Positions 1-8,816 of a DNA stretch of 64,000 bases are shown here, in pieces. Both the position numbers and the translations under genes were made by a program. This DNA comes from Mycobacterium interjectum (GTDB lineage Bacteria; Actinomycetota; Actinomycetes; Mycobacteriales; Mycobacteriaceae), in the NCBI GenBank assembly GCA_002102225.1, contig LQPB01000058.1:62001-126000 (forward strand), written 5' to 3'. A model generated the notes under the pieces. The model made no database searches. It saw nothing but the letters and a program-made list of their open reading frames with translations, and was not told the DNA's origin. Positions within the stretch are counted from its first letter, which is position 1; the number at the start of each line of letters is the position of its first letter.

Positions 1-645
1 TATCTGTACGCGACGTATAACGCGCCGGTGACTTTCGGCGGCGGACTCGTCACCTCCAGGACGCCCGTCGATATCGAATTATTCGCATGGCCGGCATCCA
101 TTTCCGCGGCAATGAACCACGGCCTCACGTTCCAGTCGTACTTTGCCCAGGACGGTGCGAGCGGCGTTTTGGGTGTCGGCCCCAACGCCGGGGGACCGGG
201 CCCGAGCATCGCCACCCAGGCACTGCCGGCGCCCTACAACTCGGGCCTGCTGATCAACGAAACCGGGCAGCACCCTTATCTGCAATTCGGCGCTCCGCCG
301 ACGAACCTGAACCCCATCGCCACGTTCTCCGGATCGCCGATCGCCACCCTGGAAATCGGCACCGGGCCGCTCGGCGCGATATTCCCGCAGTATTCGGTGA
401 ACGCGGTCATCGATTCCGGTGGTGTGGAAGGGACCATACCCACGGGCCTCAATGCCGTGCCTGGAGAGCTCATCAGCGTCTTCGCCCCCAACGGCGCGCT
501 GCTGTACTCCTACATCTACGACGGCACGTACTTCCCGACACCGTCGCCGTACATCATGAACACCGGGGCCCTGCCCTTCCTGGAACACCCGGTGTACGTC
601 TCCTACAACCCCGGTGGCGTCGGGACGACAACCTTCTACCAGTGA
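1..645 (+). CDS. PE_PGRS-type protein, C-terminal aspartic-protease-like domain (partial)
   Basis: Open from the first base of the window, so the N-terminal PE and any glycine-rich region are missing. The visible 214 residues resemble the pepsin-like C-terminal domain of PecA-type (PE_PGRS35-like) cell-surface proteases of mycobacteria. The key sight is a VIDSGG..GTIP motif with GAT at 412-414, which fits the second active-site Asp-Ser-Gly loop of retropepsin/pepsin-like folds. The first Asp-Thr-Gly loop would lie upstream of the window. It ends with TGA at 643-645. Family members are exported by ESX/type VII secretion and cleave PE proteins; that this one is active is inference, because half of the catalytic dyad is not visible. 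Confidence 0.75.
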   Translation, partial: YLYATYNAPVTFGGGLVTSRTPVDIELFAWPASISAAMNHGLTFQSYFAQDGASGVLGVGPNAGGPGPSIATQALPAPYNSGLLINETGQHPYLQFGAPPTNLNPIATFSGSPIATLEIGTGPLGAIFPQYSVNAVIDSGGVEGTIPTGLNAVPGELISVFAPNGALLYSYIYDGTYFPTPSPYIMNTGALPFLEHPVYVSYNPGGVGTTTFYQ

Positions 646-702
646 CCGGTCGCTCGTCGCGCGGCGTTTTGCCCCACGAAGACCCGGGGTACCTGCAGGG
701 TC

Positions 703-1680
703 ATGGGGTGGGTGACGCTGCACGCGGCGGCGATTGCGTCAGCGTTGCTCGCGGCGTTCTGGGCCGCGGTGGGCATCGTGATTCGGCAGCGAGTCGCCCA
801 GGGCATTCCCACTGACGACGCGGTGTCAACCGCCTTGACGACGACCGTGCTACGCGATCCGCTGTGGTGGGCGGGCACCCTCGCCGCGGTCGCCGGTTAC
901 GTCTTTCAAGCGCTGGCGCTGGCTCACGGATCGCTGCTGTTGGTCCAACCCCTGCTGGTGTCCTCGCTGCTGTTCGCCTTGCCGATGAGCGCCAGGCTCT
1001 CCCACCAACGCATCAGCTGGGCCGAGTGGGGCTGGGCGGCGGTGCTGACCGCCGCGCTGGCGGTGTTCGTGCTCGTCGGACAGCCCCGCGAGGGCCACAA
1101 CCGGCCGCCGGTACCGGCGTGGACGCTCGCGCTGGTGATGACCGTGCCGCTGGTGGTGGTGTGTGTGGTCGCGGCCCGCCGCAGCGCCGGGCGCGGGCGT
1201 GCCATGCTCCTGGCGATCCCCGTCGCGGTCCTGCTGGGGATGGTCGCCGTGCTGACCAAGATCTGCACCCACCGTTTTGCCATCGGCGGCTGGCACGCGC
1301 TGATGACCGTCCCCGCCCCTTATGTGCTGATCGCGTCGGCGGTCGCGCTAACGGTGTTGCAGCAGTCGGCATTTCATGCCGGCGCACTGCAGGCGTCGGT
1401 GCCGATCATGTTGGTGGGTGAGCCGGTCGTCGCGGTACTTCTCGGGGTGGTGGTGCTCGGCGAGCACGTCGCGGTGCGCGGCGCGGCGGCGCCGGTCCTC
1501 GCCGTCGCGGTGCTGGCGATGGTGGTCTCCGCCACCGCGCTGGGCCGCGGTGAGGCGACCGACGCGAAAGCGGCGACGCGGCGACCGTCGTCGCGGGTGC
1601 CCCCGCTGGCCGCAGCCGGTGTCGCTACCGTTGACGTACCCCGACTCGGATCGGACCGAGGTGAACGTTATGAGCCGTAA
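703..1680 (+). CDS. DMT/EamA-like multi-pass membrane transporter
   Basis: A 325-residue integral membrane protein with about nine to ten hydrophobic helices and an alternating small/hydrophobic composition, resembling the drug/metabolite transporter (DMT, EamA-like) proteins found in mycobacteria. Typical features are the pattern of short loops and the late helix with GEPVVAVLLG followed by LGE, which is common in the second EamA repeat. The C-terminal 45 residues are polar and probably cytoplasmic. Substrate is unknown. The 3' end overlaps the start of the next gene by about 11 bases, suggesting co-transcription with the transglycosylase. Confidence 0.75.
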   Translation: MGWVTLHAAAIASALLAAFWAAVGIVIRQRVAQGIPTDDAVSTALTTTVLRDPLWWAGTLAAVAGYVFQALALAHGSLLLVQPLLVSSLLFALPMSARLSHQRISWAEWGWAAVLTAALAVFVLVGQPREGHNRPPVPAWTLALVMTVPLVVVCVVAARRSAGRGRAMLLAIPVAVLLGMVAVLTKICTHRFAIGGWHALMTVPAPYVLIASAVALTVLQQSAFHAGALQASVPIMLVGEPVVAVLLGVVVLGEHVAVRGAAAPVLAVAVLAMVVSATALGRGEATDAKAATRRPSSRVPPLAAAGVATVDVPRLGSDRGERYEP

Positions 1681-2590
1681 CCGCGCAGGCGCCGCGCCCC
1701 TTGTGCTGGCAGCGATCGCGCTCGCGCTCGCCGGGGTCACCGAGCCAGGTGCGGCGCAGGCCGCGACGGGTTTGGCCCCCACCACCGTGCTGGCCGATGC
1801 GCCCCGCATGCCCGAGGGCGCGCAGCCGCAGTTGGCGTCCGACCCCACGCAGCTGGCCGACGACCTCGTCGCCGACGAGCACGCGCTGCGTGACCCTTCA
1901 ACGGCCGAGCCGGCGCTGGACGCGGCGGCCAAGCGCCAGCAGGCGGCCTATCGCGCCATCGGGCGACATCCCGAATGGGATGCGACCACGCGACCGCGAA
2001 TCCCGGCGTCGCTGCTCGATGTCTACGACCGCAACGTCGACGCCCGCCGGCAGCTGACCGCCATGACGCCGGTGCGGGACACCTTGCCGGCGTGGCGCAT
2101 CGAGCCACCGGCCCCGGCCGACGAGCTGCTGGGCTACTACCACCAGGCGGAGGCGGCGTCCGGCGTCGGCTGGAACTACCTCGCCGCGATCAACCTCATC
2201 GAAACCCGCCTGGGCAGCATCGTCGGGGTGAGCACCGCCGGCGCGCACGGACCGATGCAGTTCTTGCCCGCGACGTTCGCGAGCTACGGGCAGGGCGGCG
2301 ACATCGACTCACCCCGCGACAGCATCATGGCGGCCGGACGCTACCTGGCGGCCAACGGCTTTGCCAACGATCGTGATCACGCCATCTACCAGTACAACCA
2401 CGCGAACGAATACGTCCGCGCGGTCGACCAGTACGCGGCGCTGCTGGCCGCCGATCCGTCGACCTTTGGCGCCTACTACCGGTGGGACGTCTACTGCCGC
2501 ACGACCGCGGGCGACGTGTTGCTGCCGATCGGCTACGCCGCGGCGTCGCCGATCCCTGCCGCGGACTACGTGGCGAGCCACCCGCAGTAA
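1670..2590 (+). CDS. Secreted lytic transglycosylase (SLT/MltB-like fold)
   Basis: A 306-residue protein with an N-terminal Arg-containing signal peptide followed by a hydrophobic stretch to about residue 33 (AAQAA cleavage region). The C-terminal half carries the goose-lysozyme/SLT signature: catalytic Glu near residue 178 (NLIETRLGS), then GPMQFLP..F..YG and a later YN.A..YV segment. Such enzymes cleave glycan strands of peptidoglycan outside the membrane and form anhydro-muropeptides. The ATG at 1670 overlaps the upstream transporter gene; an in-frame GTG at 1661 is an alternative start. The upstream part of the longer open frame has no signal peptide and is rejected. Confidence 0.85.
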   Translation: MSRNRAGAAPLVLAAIALALAGVTEPGAAQAATGLAPTTVLADAPRMPEGAQPQLASDPTQLADDLVADEHALRDPSTAEPALDAAAKRQQAAYRAIGRHPEWDATTRPRIPASLLDVYDRNVDARRQLTAMTPVRDTLPAWRIEPPAPADELLGYYHQAEAASGVGWNYLAAINLIETRLGSIVGVSTAGAHGPMQFLPATFASYGQGGDIDSPRDSIMAAGRYLAANGFANDRDHAIYQYNHANEYVRAVDQYAALLAADPSTFGAYYRWDVYCRTTAGDVLLPIGYAAASPIPAADYVASHPQ

Positions 2591-2640
2591 CGGCCCTCTT
2601 GCGGCCGGGATTTGTCGTACCCCGTTGCGATGATGGGGTT

Positions 2641-3888
2641 ATGTCGCCGATCGCATCCCCTCCGCTGGGGGTGAACCATAAAAAGCGCCTGGACGTGCTC
2701 TTTGAGGAGTTGGCGGAGTTGGCCGGTCAGCGTAACGCGATTGACGGGCGCATCGTGGAGATCGCCGCGGAGATGGAGCGCGATGAGCTGTGCGGGTCCA
2801 CGGGGGCTCGGTCGGTGGCGGCGTTGCTGGCCTGGAAGCTGGGCTCGTCGTCGGCCAACGCCCACACGATCACTACAGTGGCGCGTCGGCTCGAGGAGTT
2901 TCCGCGGTGCGCGGCGGGCCTGCGGGAGGGGCGGCTATCGCTGGATCAGGTCGGGACCATCGCCGCGCGCGCCGGGCAGGGATCCGATCAGCATTACGCC
3001 GACCTTGCCGCGGTCGCCACGGTCAGCCAGCTGCGCACCGCGGTGAAGTTGGAACCGCGACCCGACCCCGAGGCCGCGCCGGCACCGGAGGCATCGATCA
3101 CCAAGACCTGCGGCGAGGAGTTGACCTGTTGGCGGATCAGGCTTCCCCATGTTGATGCGGCGAAGTTCGACGCGGCGCTGGCCTCGCACCGCGAGGCGCT
3201 GATCGCCGAGTGGAAACACGACCGCGGCGATGAAGACCGCGCATCCGATGTCGCGCCGCCGCTGCCGGGCACCCTGGAGGCGTTCCTGCGGCTGGTCGAG
3301 GCCGGCTGGGACGCCGAAGCGGCCCGCCGCCCGCACGGGCACCGCACCACCGTGCTGGTGCACCTCGACGTCGCCGCGCGCGCCGCTGCCCTGCATCTGG
3401 GTCCCCTGCTCACCGAGGCCGAACGCCAATACCTGACGTGTGATGCCACCTGTGAAGTCTGGTTCGAACGCGACGGGCAGCCGCTCGGCGCCGGGCGCAC
3501 CACACGCACCATCAGCCGCCGGCTGCGTCGCGCCCTCGAGCACCGCCACCCCACGTGTGCGGTGCCCGGCTGCGGGGCCACCCGCGGCCTGCACGCCCAC
3601 CACCTGCGGCACTGGGAAGACGGCGGGCCCACCGAGCTGGCCAACCTGGTCCTGGTCTGCCCCTATCACCACCGCCTACACCACCAAGGCCACATCACCC
3701 TCACCGGGCCCGCCGACGCTCTCACCGTCACCGACAGCGACGGCCAACCCCTACACCCCGGATCACTCGCGCGCCCACCCACCCAGGCTCCACCCGCCGT
3801 CCCGCCATACCCCGGGCCCATCGGAGAGCGCGCCGACTGGTGGTGGTACACACCCTTCCAACCCCAACCACCACCCACCAACAACTGA
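2641..3888 (+). CDS. DUF222-HNH endonuclease-like protein, 13E12 repeat family
   Basis: A 415-residue protein of the mycobacterial 13E12 repeat family. The N-terminal 250 residues are the DUF222 region, largely helical with a SVAALLAWKLG segment and a catalytic-looking central part of unknown role. Residues about 300-350 form an HNH nuclease module: two CxxC-like cysteines (C..PGCG), HAHHLRHWEDGG, then N..LVCPYHHRLHH, which would bind zinc and a catalytic metal. The C-terminus is proline-rich. These genes occur in many near-identical copies in mycobacterial genomes; their function is unproven, and mobility or competence roles have been suggested. The long upstream extension of the open frame overlaps the transglycosylase gene and is not used. 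Confidence 0.9.
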   Translation: MSPIASPPLGVNHKKRLDVLFEELAELAGQRNAIDGRIVEIAAEMERDELCGSTGARSVAALLAWKLGSSSANAHTITTVARRLEEFPRCAAGLREGRLSLDQVGTIAARAGQGSDQHYADLAAVATVSQLRTAVKLEPRPDPEAAPAPEASITKTCGEELTCWRIRLPHVDAAKFDAALASHREALIAEWKHDRGDEDRASDVAPPLPGTLEAFLRLVEAGWDAEAARRPHGHRTTVLVHLDVAARAAALHLGPLLTEAERQYLTCDATCEVWFERDGQPLGAGRTTRTISRRLRRALEHRHPTCAVPGCGATRGLHAHHLRHWEDGGPTELANLVLVCPYHHRLHHQGHITLTGPADALTVTDSDGQPLHPGSLARPPTQAPPAVPPYPGPIGERADWWWYTPFQPQPPPTNN

Positions 3889-3939
3889 AACCGGCTGGGA
3901 AATCGAGGATTTCGCTTGGGCCACTCCACGGGCGCTGGT

Positions 3940-4992
3940 CTACAGCGCGTGGCGGAGATCCGGATCCCAGGGTTCCGGAGACCTCTTCTGCTTGGCGGCG
4001 TAGAGATCGTCGTCGGCTTCGGCGAACAGCCCGGCGACATCCGCGCTTTCACCCGATGCCGACGCCGCGCCGACGCTGGTGCCGGGGGTGTGTAGCCGCA
4101 CGCCGGCGACGAACCGCTCGGCCGCCGACGGCGTCCGGCCCGCGCGCTCCGCGATGCACACGGCGAATTCGTCGCCGCCGAACCTGGCCAGAACGGCGTT
4201 GGCGGGAGCCAGTTTTCGCCACACGCTGGCGCGGCTGACCAGATGCTCGTCCCCGGCCACGTGTCCGTCGGTGTCGTTGATCCGTTTGAAGTTGTCGATG
4301 TCGAGCGCGATGACGGTGACGGTGGTCGTCGACGAACGGGCTCGCGCCAGCAGATCGGTGGTGGCGATCTCCCAGCCGGCCCGGTTCAGCAGACCGGTGA
4401 GGGGATCGGTGCAGGCGGCCGCGACCAGGCTGCGCGTCACCAATCCGAAGGACTCGGCGGCCCCGACGATCGCGACGACGAAGATCAGGTAGTCGATATA
4501 CAGCTTGGCCGTGTGCGAGGCCGCCAGGGCAGCCAGCGTCGCCAGCGTGAGCACGCCGACCAACAGCACACCGCGGCGCGGTGAGTAGAACGCGCGCAGG
4601 TACATCGCGAGGAACATCGGCGCGATCAGGCAGGCCAACTCGGCGCTGATCGCGATGTGGAAGGCCATCACCGCGGGCGTGGCCACGATCGCCGCCGCCG
4701 TCGCCGGCGCGGGTTTGTCGGGGCGGACGGCCAGCCAGGCCAGCGCCGCGAGTCCGAGGGCGATCGCCACGATCCCCCCGGTCGGATTCCCCCTCGCCAG
4801 CCCGTGGTGGATCGGAAACACGGTGCTGAACACCACCCCGTAGATGTAAAGGAACGTGGTGGTGCCCAGATAGATCCGGAGCAGCCGAACCTGGTGTCCG
4901 GCATAAAAGCCGCTTCCCGAATCGGCGCGCAGCCGCAGTTGGTATCGGCGGGTGGCCCGACGGCCGAAGGGGCCTGCAAGGCGAAGACCCAT
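3940..4992 (-). CDS. Membrane-anchored diguanylate cyclase (GGDEF)
   Basis: A 350-residue protein. Six hydrophobic segments occupy about residues 40-182, forming a membrane sensor of unassigned type. The GGDEF domain starts with DPLTGLLNR near residue 196, has DIDNFKRIND..GH..GD for metal and GTP binding, and an intact FGGDEF at 272-276. Known members condense two GTP into cyclic di-GMP. The position just before the signature, where an RxxD inhibitory site would lie, reads PANAVLAR, so no product-inhibition site is visible. There is no EAL or HD-GYP partner domain. Two more genes of similar layout lie at 17681 and 26154. Confidence 0.9.
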   Translation of the reverse strand: MGLRLAGPFGRRATRRYQLRLRADSGSGFYAGHQVRLLRIYLGTTTFLYIYGVVFSTVFPIHHGLARGNPTGGIVAIALGLAALAWLAVRPDKPAPATAAAIVATPAVMAFHIAISAELACLIAPMFLAMYLRAFYSPRRGVLLVGVLTLATLAALAASHTAKLYIDYLIFVVAIVGAAESFGLVTRSLVAAACTDPLTGLLNRAGWEIATTDLLARARSSTTTVTVIALDIDNFKRINDTDGHVAGDEHLVSRASVWRKLAPANAVLARFGGDEFAVCIAERAGRTPSAAERFVAGVRLHTPGTSVGAASASGESADVAGLFAEADDDLYAAKQKRSPEPWDPDLRHAL

Positions 4993-5086
4993 CCCGTCAC
5001 CCTCTGGTCAGCTGCGGCTATGCGGAGAAGCCGCCAATTGTCATCTGAACGGTAATGGATGGGTCGGGCGATGTCCGCAAAAGAGG

Positions 5087-5107
5087 GGGACGGTTTTAAT
5101 CCGTCCC
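5087..5107. repeat. Perfect 7-7-7 inverted repeat in divergent intergenic region
   Basis: GGGACGG, a 7-base AT-rich loop, then CCGTCCC. It lies 95 bases upstream of the diguanylate cyclase start and 100 bases upstream of the FAD monooxygenase start. It could be an operator or a transcript hairpin; there is no direct evidence for either. Confidence 0.5.
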
Positions 5108-5206
5108 ACTTCAACATATTACGCACCCGGGGGCTTGCGGCAAGACCGGGGTCATGCCTCAAAATCGCTGGTCGAAGGGGAATCGGAGCGAACGGGGGGT
5201 TGCGAA

Positions 5207-6721
5207 ATGAGTGCGTTGTCAGCGGCTGGGGGAGGCCACGCGGTGGTGATCGCCGGGGGAGGGCCGACCGGATTGATGTTGGCCGGCGAGTTGGCACTGG
5301 CTGGGGTCGACGTCGCCATTGTCGAGCGGCGCGCCAGTCAGGAGTTGATCGGCGCGCGGGCGGGCGGATTGCACGCGCGCACCATCGAGGTCCTCGATCA
5401 GCGCGGAATCGTCGACCGGTTCCTCGCGGAGGGTCAGGTGGCGCAGGTCGCGGGGTTTGCCCAAATTCGATTGGATATCAGCGACTTTCCCACCCGGCAC
5501 CCCTACGGGCTGGCGCTCTGGCAGACCCACATCGAGCGACTCCTGGCCGGGTGGGTCGACGAGCTGGCGGTGCCGATCTATCGCGGACGCGAGGTGACCA
5601 CCGTCGCCCAGGACGACGCCGGCGTCGAGGTGGCGCTGTCCGACGGCCACTCCTTGCGCGCCCGCTACGTCGTCGGGTGCGACGGCGGACGCAGCGCGGT
5701 CCGCAAGTCCGTCGGCATCGCCTTCCCGGGCTGGGATCCGACGACGAGTTACCTGCTCGCCGAGGTCGAAGTGGCGGGTGATGGCGAGCCGGAATGGGGC
5801 ATCCGCCACGACGCCCTCGGCGTCCACGCGCTCAGCAGGCCGGATGAATTAGGCCCGGTGCGGGTCATGGTGACCGAGCGGCAGGTCGAGCGCGCCGACA
5901 AGCCCACCCTGCGCGAGCTGAGCGAGGCGCTCGTCGCGGTATACGGAACCGATTACGGGATCCACAGTCCCCGTTGGATTTCGCGGTTCACCGACGTGGC
6001 GCGTCAGGCTGAGGCCTACCGCGCGGGGCGGGTCCTGCTGGCCGGCGACGCCGCACACGTGCATCACCCGATCGGCGGGCAGGGCCTCAACACCGGCGTG
6101 CAGGACGCGGTGAACCTCGGCTGGAAGCTGGCACAGGTGGTCAAGGGGATATCGCCCGACGCGCTGCTCGACACCTACCACGCCGAACGGCACCCGGTAG
6201 GCGCGCGCGTGCTGCGCAACGCGATGGCGCAACTGACACTCCTGCGTCCCGATGACCACCTGAAGGCGTTGCGCGACAGCATGTCCGAGCTCCTCAGCAT
6301 GGACGAGTCGCGCCGGCGATTCGGCGCGATGATGTCGGGCCTGGACATCCACTACCACCTCGGCGAGGGGCATCCGCTGCTCGGGCGCCGCATGCCCGAC
6401 CTGGAGGTGGTCACCGCCGACGGGCCGACGCGGGTCTTCAGCTTGCTGCGCGACGCGCGGCCGGTACTGCTCAACCTTGGTGCGTCCGGTGAGTTCGACG
6501 CCACTCCGTGGGCGGATCGAGTCCGGTCGCTCGACGCGAAATACGTTGGAGCGTGGGAACTTCCGGCGCTCGGCGCGGTGCCCGCGCCAGGCGCCGTGCT
6601 GATCCGGCCCGACGGATACGTCGCCTGGGCGGGGGAGCGAACCGAGGCCGGGCTCGCCGACGCCCTGACCGCGTGGTTCGGAGAGGCTCAGCGCCGCCCG
6701 AACGCGCCGGGCCCGGCGTGA
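5207..6721 (+). CDS. FAD-dependent aromatic-ring monooxygenase (PheA/TfdB, class A flavoprotein)
   Basis: A 504-residue flavoprotein hydroxylase. The N-terminal Rossmann motif AGGGPTG is at residues 16-22, the DG motif (VVGCDGGRSAVRK) near 158, and the second FAD-phosphate motif (LLAGDAAHVHHPIGGQGLN) near 280. The last 120 residues resemble the thioredoxin-like C-terminal domain of phenol hydroxylase-type enzymes. Such enzymes use NADPH and oxygen to hydroxylate aromatic or polyketide substrates. The ATG at 5207 follows a GGGGGGT ribosome-binding stretch, which favours it over longer in-frame starts. Its 3' end overlaps the convergent membrane protein gene by 34 bases. Substrate unknown. Confidence 0.9.
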   Translation: MSALSAAGGGHAVVIAGGGPTGLMLAGELALAGVDVAIVERRASQELIGARAGGLHARTIEVLDQRGIVDRFLAEGQVAQVAGFAQIRLDISDFPTRHPYGLALWQTHIERLLAGWVDELAVPIYRGREVTTVAQDDAGVEVALSDGHSLRARYVVGCDGGRSAVRKSVGIAFPGWDPTTSYLLAEVEVAGDGEPEWGIRHDALGVHALSRPDELGPVRVMVTERQVERADKPTLRELSEALVAVYGTDYGIHSPRWISRFTDVARQAEAYRAGRVLLAGDAAHVHHPIGGQGLNTGVQDAVNLGWKLAQVVKGISPDALLDTYHAERHPVGARVLRNAMAQLTLLRPDDHLKALRDSMSELLSMDESRRRFGAMMSGLDIHYHLGEGHPLLGRRMPDLEVVTADGPTRVFSLLRDARPVLLNLGASGEFDATPWADRVRSLDAKYVGAWELPALGAVPAPGAVLIRPDGYVAWAGERTEAGLADALTAWFGEAQRRPNAPGPA

Positions 6722-6969
6722 AACAGCCCGATCAACAGCACGCCGAGCGCCGCCGCGCAGAACGGCCACAGCGGATCGCGCCCGTGAAATGCGGCATGCA
6801 GCGTCACCGCGGCCAGCACTAGCCCGGCCCATCCCGCGACGACATTGGGGACGGGGCCACCGCCCCACGCGTTCGGATAACGCTGCCGGGTGATGCCACG
6901 GACGAAATGGGGAATGGCGTTGCCGGCCAACAGGCCGCCGAGGAATGCGAGCGCAAGCGTCGGGATCAT
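6688..6969 (-). CDS. Small membrane protein coupled to TetR regulator
   Basis: A 93-residue protein with three hydrophobic segments (LALAFLGGLLAGNAI; VAGWAGLVLAAVTLHA; PFCAAALGVLLIGLF). The start ATG overlaps the TGA of the upstream TetR gene as ATGA, so the two are probably translationally coupled. No enzyme motif is visible; similar small proteins are annotated as conserved hypothetical in mycobacteria. The 3' end overlaps the convergent flavoprotein gene. Because it follows a regulator with a likely operator, it may be co-regulated with that TetR, but its role is unknown. Confidence 0.75.
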   Translation of the reverse strand: MIPTLALAFLGGLLAGNAIPHFVRGITRQRYPNAWGGGPVPNVVAGWAGLVLAAVTLHAAFHGRDPLWPFCAAALGVLLIGLFHAGPGAFGRR

Positions 6970-7550
6970 GACGTCTGCCGGCCTTCCGAATCGCGCGTGA
7001 GCACGGGCATCAGCACGGCGTCCACGATGCGCGCGATGTCGGCGTCGTCGAGCGGCTGGCCGGTGACCAGGATGCGCGTGAAGACCAGCGCGGAGGCGAT
7101 CTCGGATGCCAACTCGTGGTCCGCCCGGGCCGGCAGCTCGCCGCGCTCGACCGCTCGAGCGACCAGCCCGCCGATGACCGATCGCTTGGCGCTGAGGACC
7201 TGACCGCGGACGTGCTCGGCAAGCTCGCCGTTGTCGCGCATCGCGTTGAGCAGACCCAAAATCAACGCGCCGTCCTGCGACGCGAGGCTGTCGCGCAGCT
7301 GCACGATCGCTTGGGCCAAGTCGTCGCGGAGATCGCCGGTATCCACGTCCGCGGTCGCGGCCGTGCCCTGTCGCGACAGCGCCGCCATCACCAGCTCCGG
7401 CTTGCCGGGCCAGCGACGGTAGATCGTCGCCTTGCTGGCCCCCGCTCGCGAGGCGACCGCATCGATGGTGAGCCGGTCGTACCCGGTGGCCGCCAGCAGC
7501 TCGAGGGCCGAATCCAGAATCGCGTCGGTGCGCCCTTCTCCCCGAACCAC
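6966..7550 (-). CDS. TetR-family transcriptional regulator
   Basis: A 194-residue regulator. The N-terminal helix-turn-helix reads TIDAVASRAGASKATIYRRWPGK, the classic TetR signature, followed by a helical ligand-binding domain with LLNAMRDNGELAEHVR typical of the TetR_C_11-like group. The start chosen is GTG at 7550, four to five bases after GGAGGG, giving a normal TetR length. The longer frame to 7703 would run through the perfect palindrome at 7566-7580 and has no sequence typical of the family. It is divergent from the F420-type oxidoreductase and coupled to the small membrane protein. The palindrome suggests that it represses itself and perhaps the divergent gene. Confidence 0.88.
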   Translation of the reverse strand: MVRGEGRTDAILDSALELLAATGYDRLTIDAVASRAGASKATIYRRWPGKPELVMAALSRQGTAATADVDTGDLRDDLAQAIVQLRDSLASQDGALILGLLNAMRDNGELAEHVRGQVLSAKRSVIGGLVARAVERGELPARADHELASEIASALVFTRILVTGQPLDDADIARIVDAVLMPVLTRDSEGRQTS

Positions 7551-7565
7551 TCGACCCTCCGATGA

Positions 7566-7580
7566 ACGAAACGGTTTCGT
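7566..7580. promoter_or_regulatory. Palindromic operator for adjacent TetR regulator
   Basis: ACGAAAC-G-GTTTCGT, a perfect 7-1-7 inverted repeat, sits 16 bases upstream of the chosen TetR start and 135 bases upstream of the divergent oxidoreductase gene. Position and symmetry are typical of TetR autoregulatory sites; binding is inferred. Confidence 0.65.
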
Positions 7581-7714
7581 ACACTTAGTGCCGACGATAG
7601 GGACGCCGCGGCGGGCGGTCAAGGCGGGAAGGAACGGCGCGTTCGTTCGGTTTGTAGTGCACGTGCCCGGCCGGCACGCCACGATCGGCTTGCAGACCAC
7701 CACGAAAGGCGAAG

Positions 7715-8545
7715 ATGACCGACTCAGCCAGCGGGGTCAGGCCCAGCCACGTGCGGATCGGCGTCCAGCTTTGGCCGGGGGGGACGCCCGACTACCAAAC
7801 CTGGCGACAGGCGGTGCTGCACGCGGAAGAACTGGGCGCCGACGCCATCTTCGGCTACGACCACTTTCACAAACCGTTCGTCGACATCGTCGACGGTGTC
7901 CCGCACCTGCACGACGAGCAGCCGGAGGTCAACAACTTCGAGGGCTGGACGGCGCTGGCGTCCTGGGCGGAGATCACCAGCCGGGCCGAGATCGGTCTGC
8001 TCGTCACCGGCATGCCCTACCGCAACCCCGACCTGGTCGCGGACATGGCACGCACGGTCGACCACATCAGCCAGGGCCGCCTGATCCTCGGGCTGGGCGC
8101 GGGCTGGTACTGGAAAGACTTCACCGTCTACGGCTACGACTACGGCAGCGTGCGAACGCGGATGGACCAATTCGACGAGGGCTTGGCGCGCATCGAGCAC
8201 CGTCTCGCCCACCTGACGCCCGGCCCGGTGCGGCACATCCCGATCCTCATCGGTGGCGGCGGCGAGCGGCGGACCATTCCCATCGCGGCGCGCCACGCCG
8301 ACATCTGGCACAGCTTCGAACCCATCGAGGAATTTCGCCGCAAGAACGATCTCCTCAAGCGGCTGGCCTCCGAGGCCGGACGCGACGAGGCCGCCATCGA
8401 ACGGGCAATGGCGTGGACGGACGCCCCGACCGCCGACGCGTTCGTCGACGAGGGGGTCACGCTGTTCACCACCGAGATCCACCCGGACGGCAGCGGCTAC
8501 GACTTCTCCGAGCTGGAGACGATGCTCGCCTGGCGCGGCAGATAG
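7715..8545 (+). CDS. LLM-class F420-dependent oxidoreductase
   Basis: A 276-residue TIM-barrel protein of the bacterial luciferase-like superfamily. Family features visible are the early IGVQLWPGGTPDY strand, GADAIFGYDHF near residue 44, LGLLVTGMPYRNP, the core motif GRLILGLGAGW, and PILIGGGGERRT near the end of the barrel. In mycobacteria most such proteins use deazaflavin F420 rather than FMN. Substrate unknown. The ATG at 7715 follows AAAGGCGA. It is divergent from the TetR gene, with the operator between them, so it is a likely member of that regulon. Confidence 0.87.
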   Translation: MTDSASGVRPSHVRIGVQLWPGGTPDYQTWRQAVLHAEELGADAIFGYDHFHKPFVDIVDGVPHLHDEQPEVNNFEGWTALASWAEITSRAEIGLLVTGMPYRNPDLVADMARTVDHISQGRLILGLGAGWYWKDFTVYGYDYGSVRTRMDQFDEGLARIEHRLAHLTPGPVRHIPILIGGGGERRTIPIAARHADIWHSFEPIEEFRRKNDLLKRLASEAGRDEAAIERAMAWTDAPTADAFVDEGVTLFTTEIHPDGSGYDFSELETMLAWRGR

Positions 8546-8556
8546 GCCCAGCACCG

Positions 8557-8727
8557 CTAGTCCGGCGGCTCCTCCTTGGTGCCGCGGGTGGCGGCCTGTT
8601 CCCGCTCGCTGGGCTTGCCGGGAACGTCCTCCGCCTCCCGCTCATTGGCGACCTTCTCGCCGAGCTCGTCGACGATGTCCTCCAGCTGCTGGGCGTGGCT
8701 CACGGGGTCTCTGTCGGGGTTCGTCAT
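8557..8727 (-). CDS. Small acidic hypothetical protein (56 residues)
   Basis: A short open frame below common gene-finder limits: 56 residues beginning MTNPDRDPVSHAQQLEDIVD. It is rich in Glu, Asp, Lys and Pro, has no membrane segment or signal peptide, and residues 12-33 could form an amphipathic coiled coil. Upstream of its ATG is GGGAAAG, a fair ribosome-binding site. Codon use is GC-rich at third positions like the neighbours, which supports it being real. Function unknown; it lies alone between convergent and downstream plus-strand genes. Confidence 0.65.
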   Translation of the reverse strand: MTNPDRDPVSHAQQLEDIVDELGEKVANEREAEDVPGKPSEREQAATRGTKEEPPD

Positions 8728-8816
8728 ATCGCTTTCCCTTGCCGGTCACGGTCGGGCCGCGGTACCCGTCGCTATTCCATACCCAGCCGCGCGATTGGTA
8801 ACCGCGCCGCGGGGGA

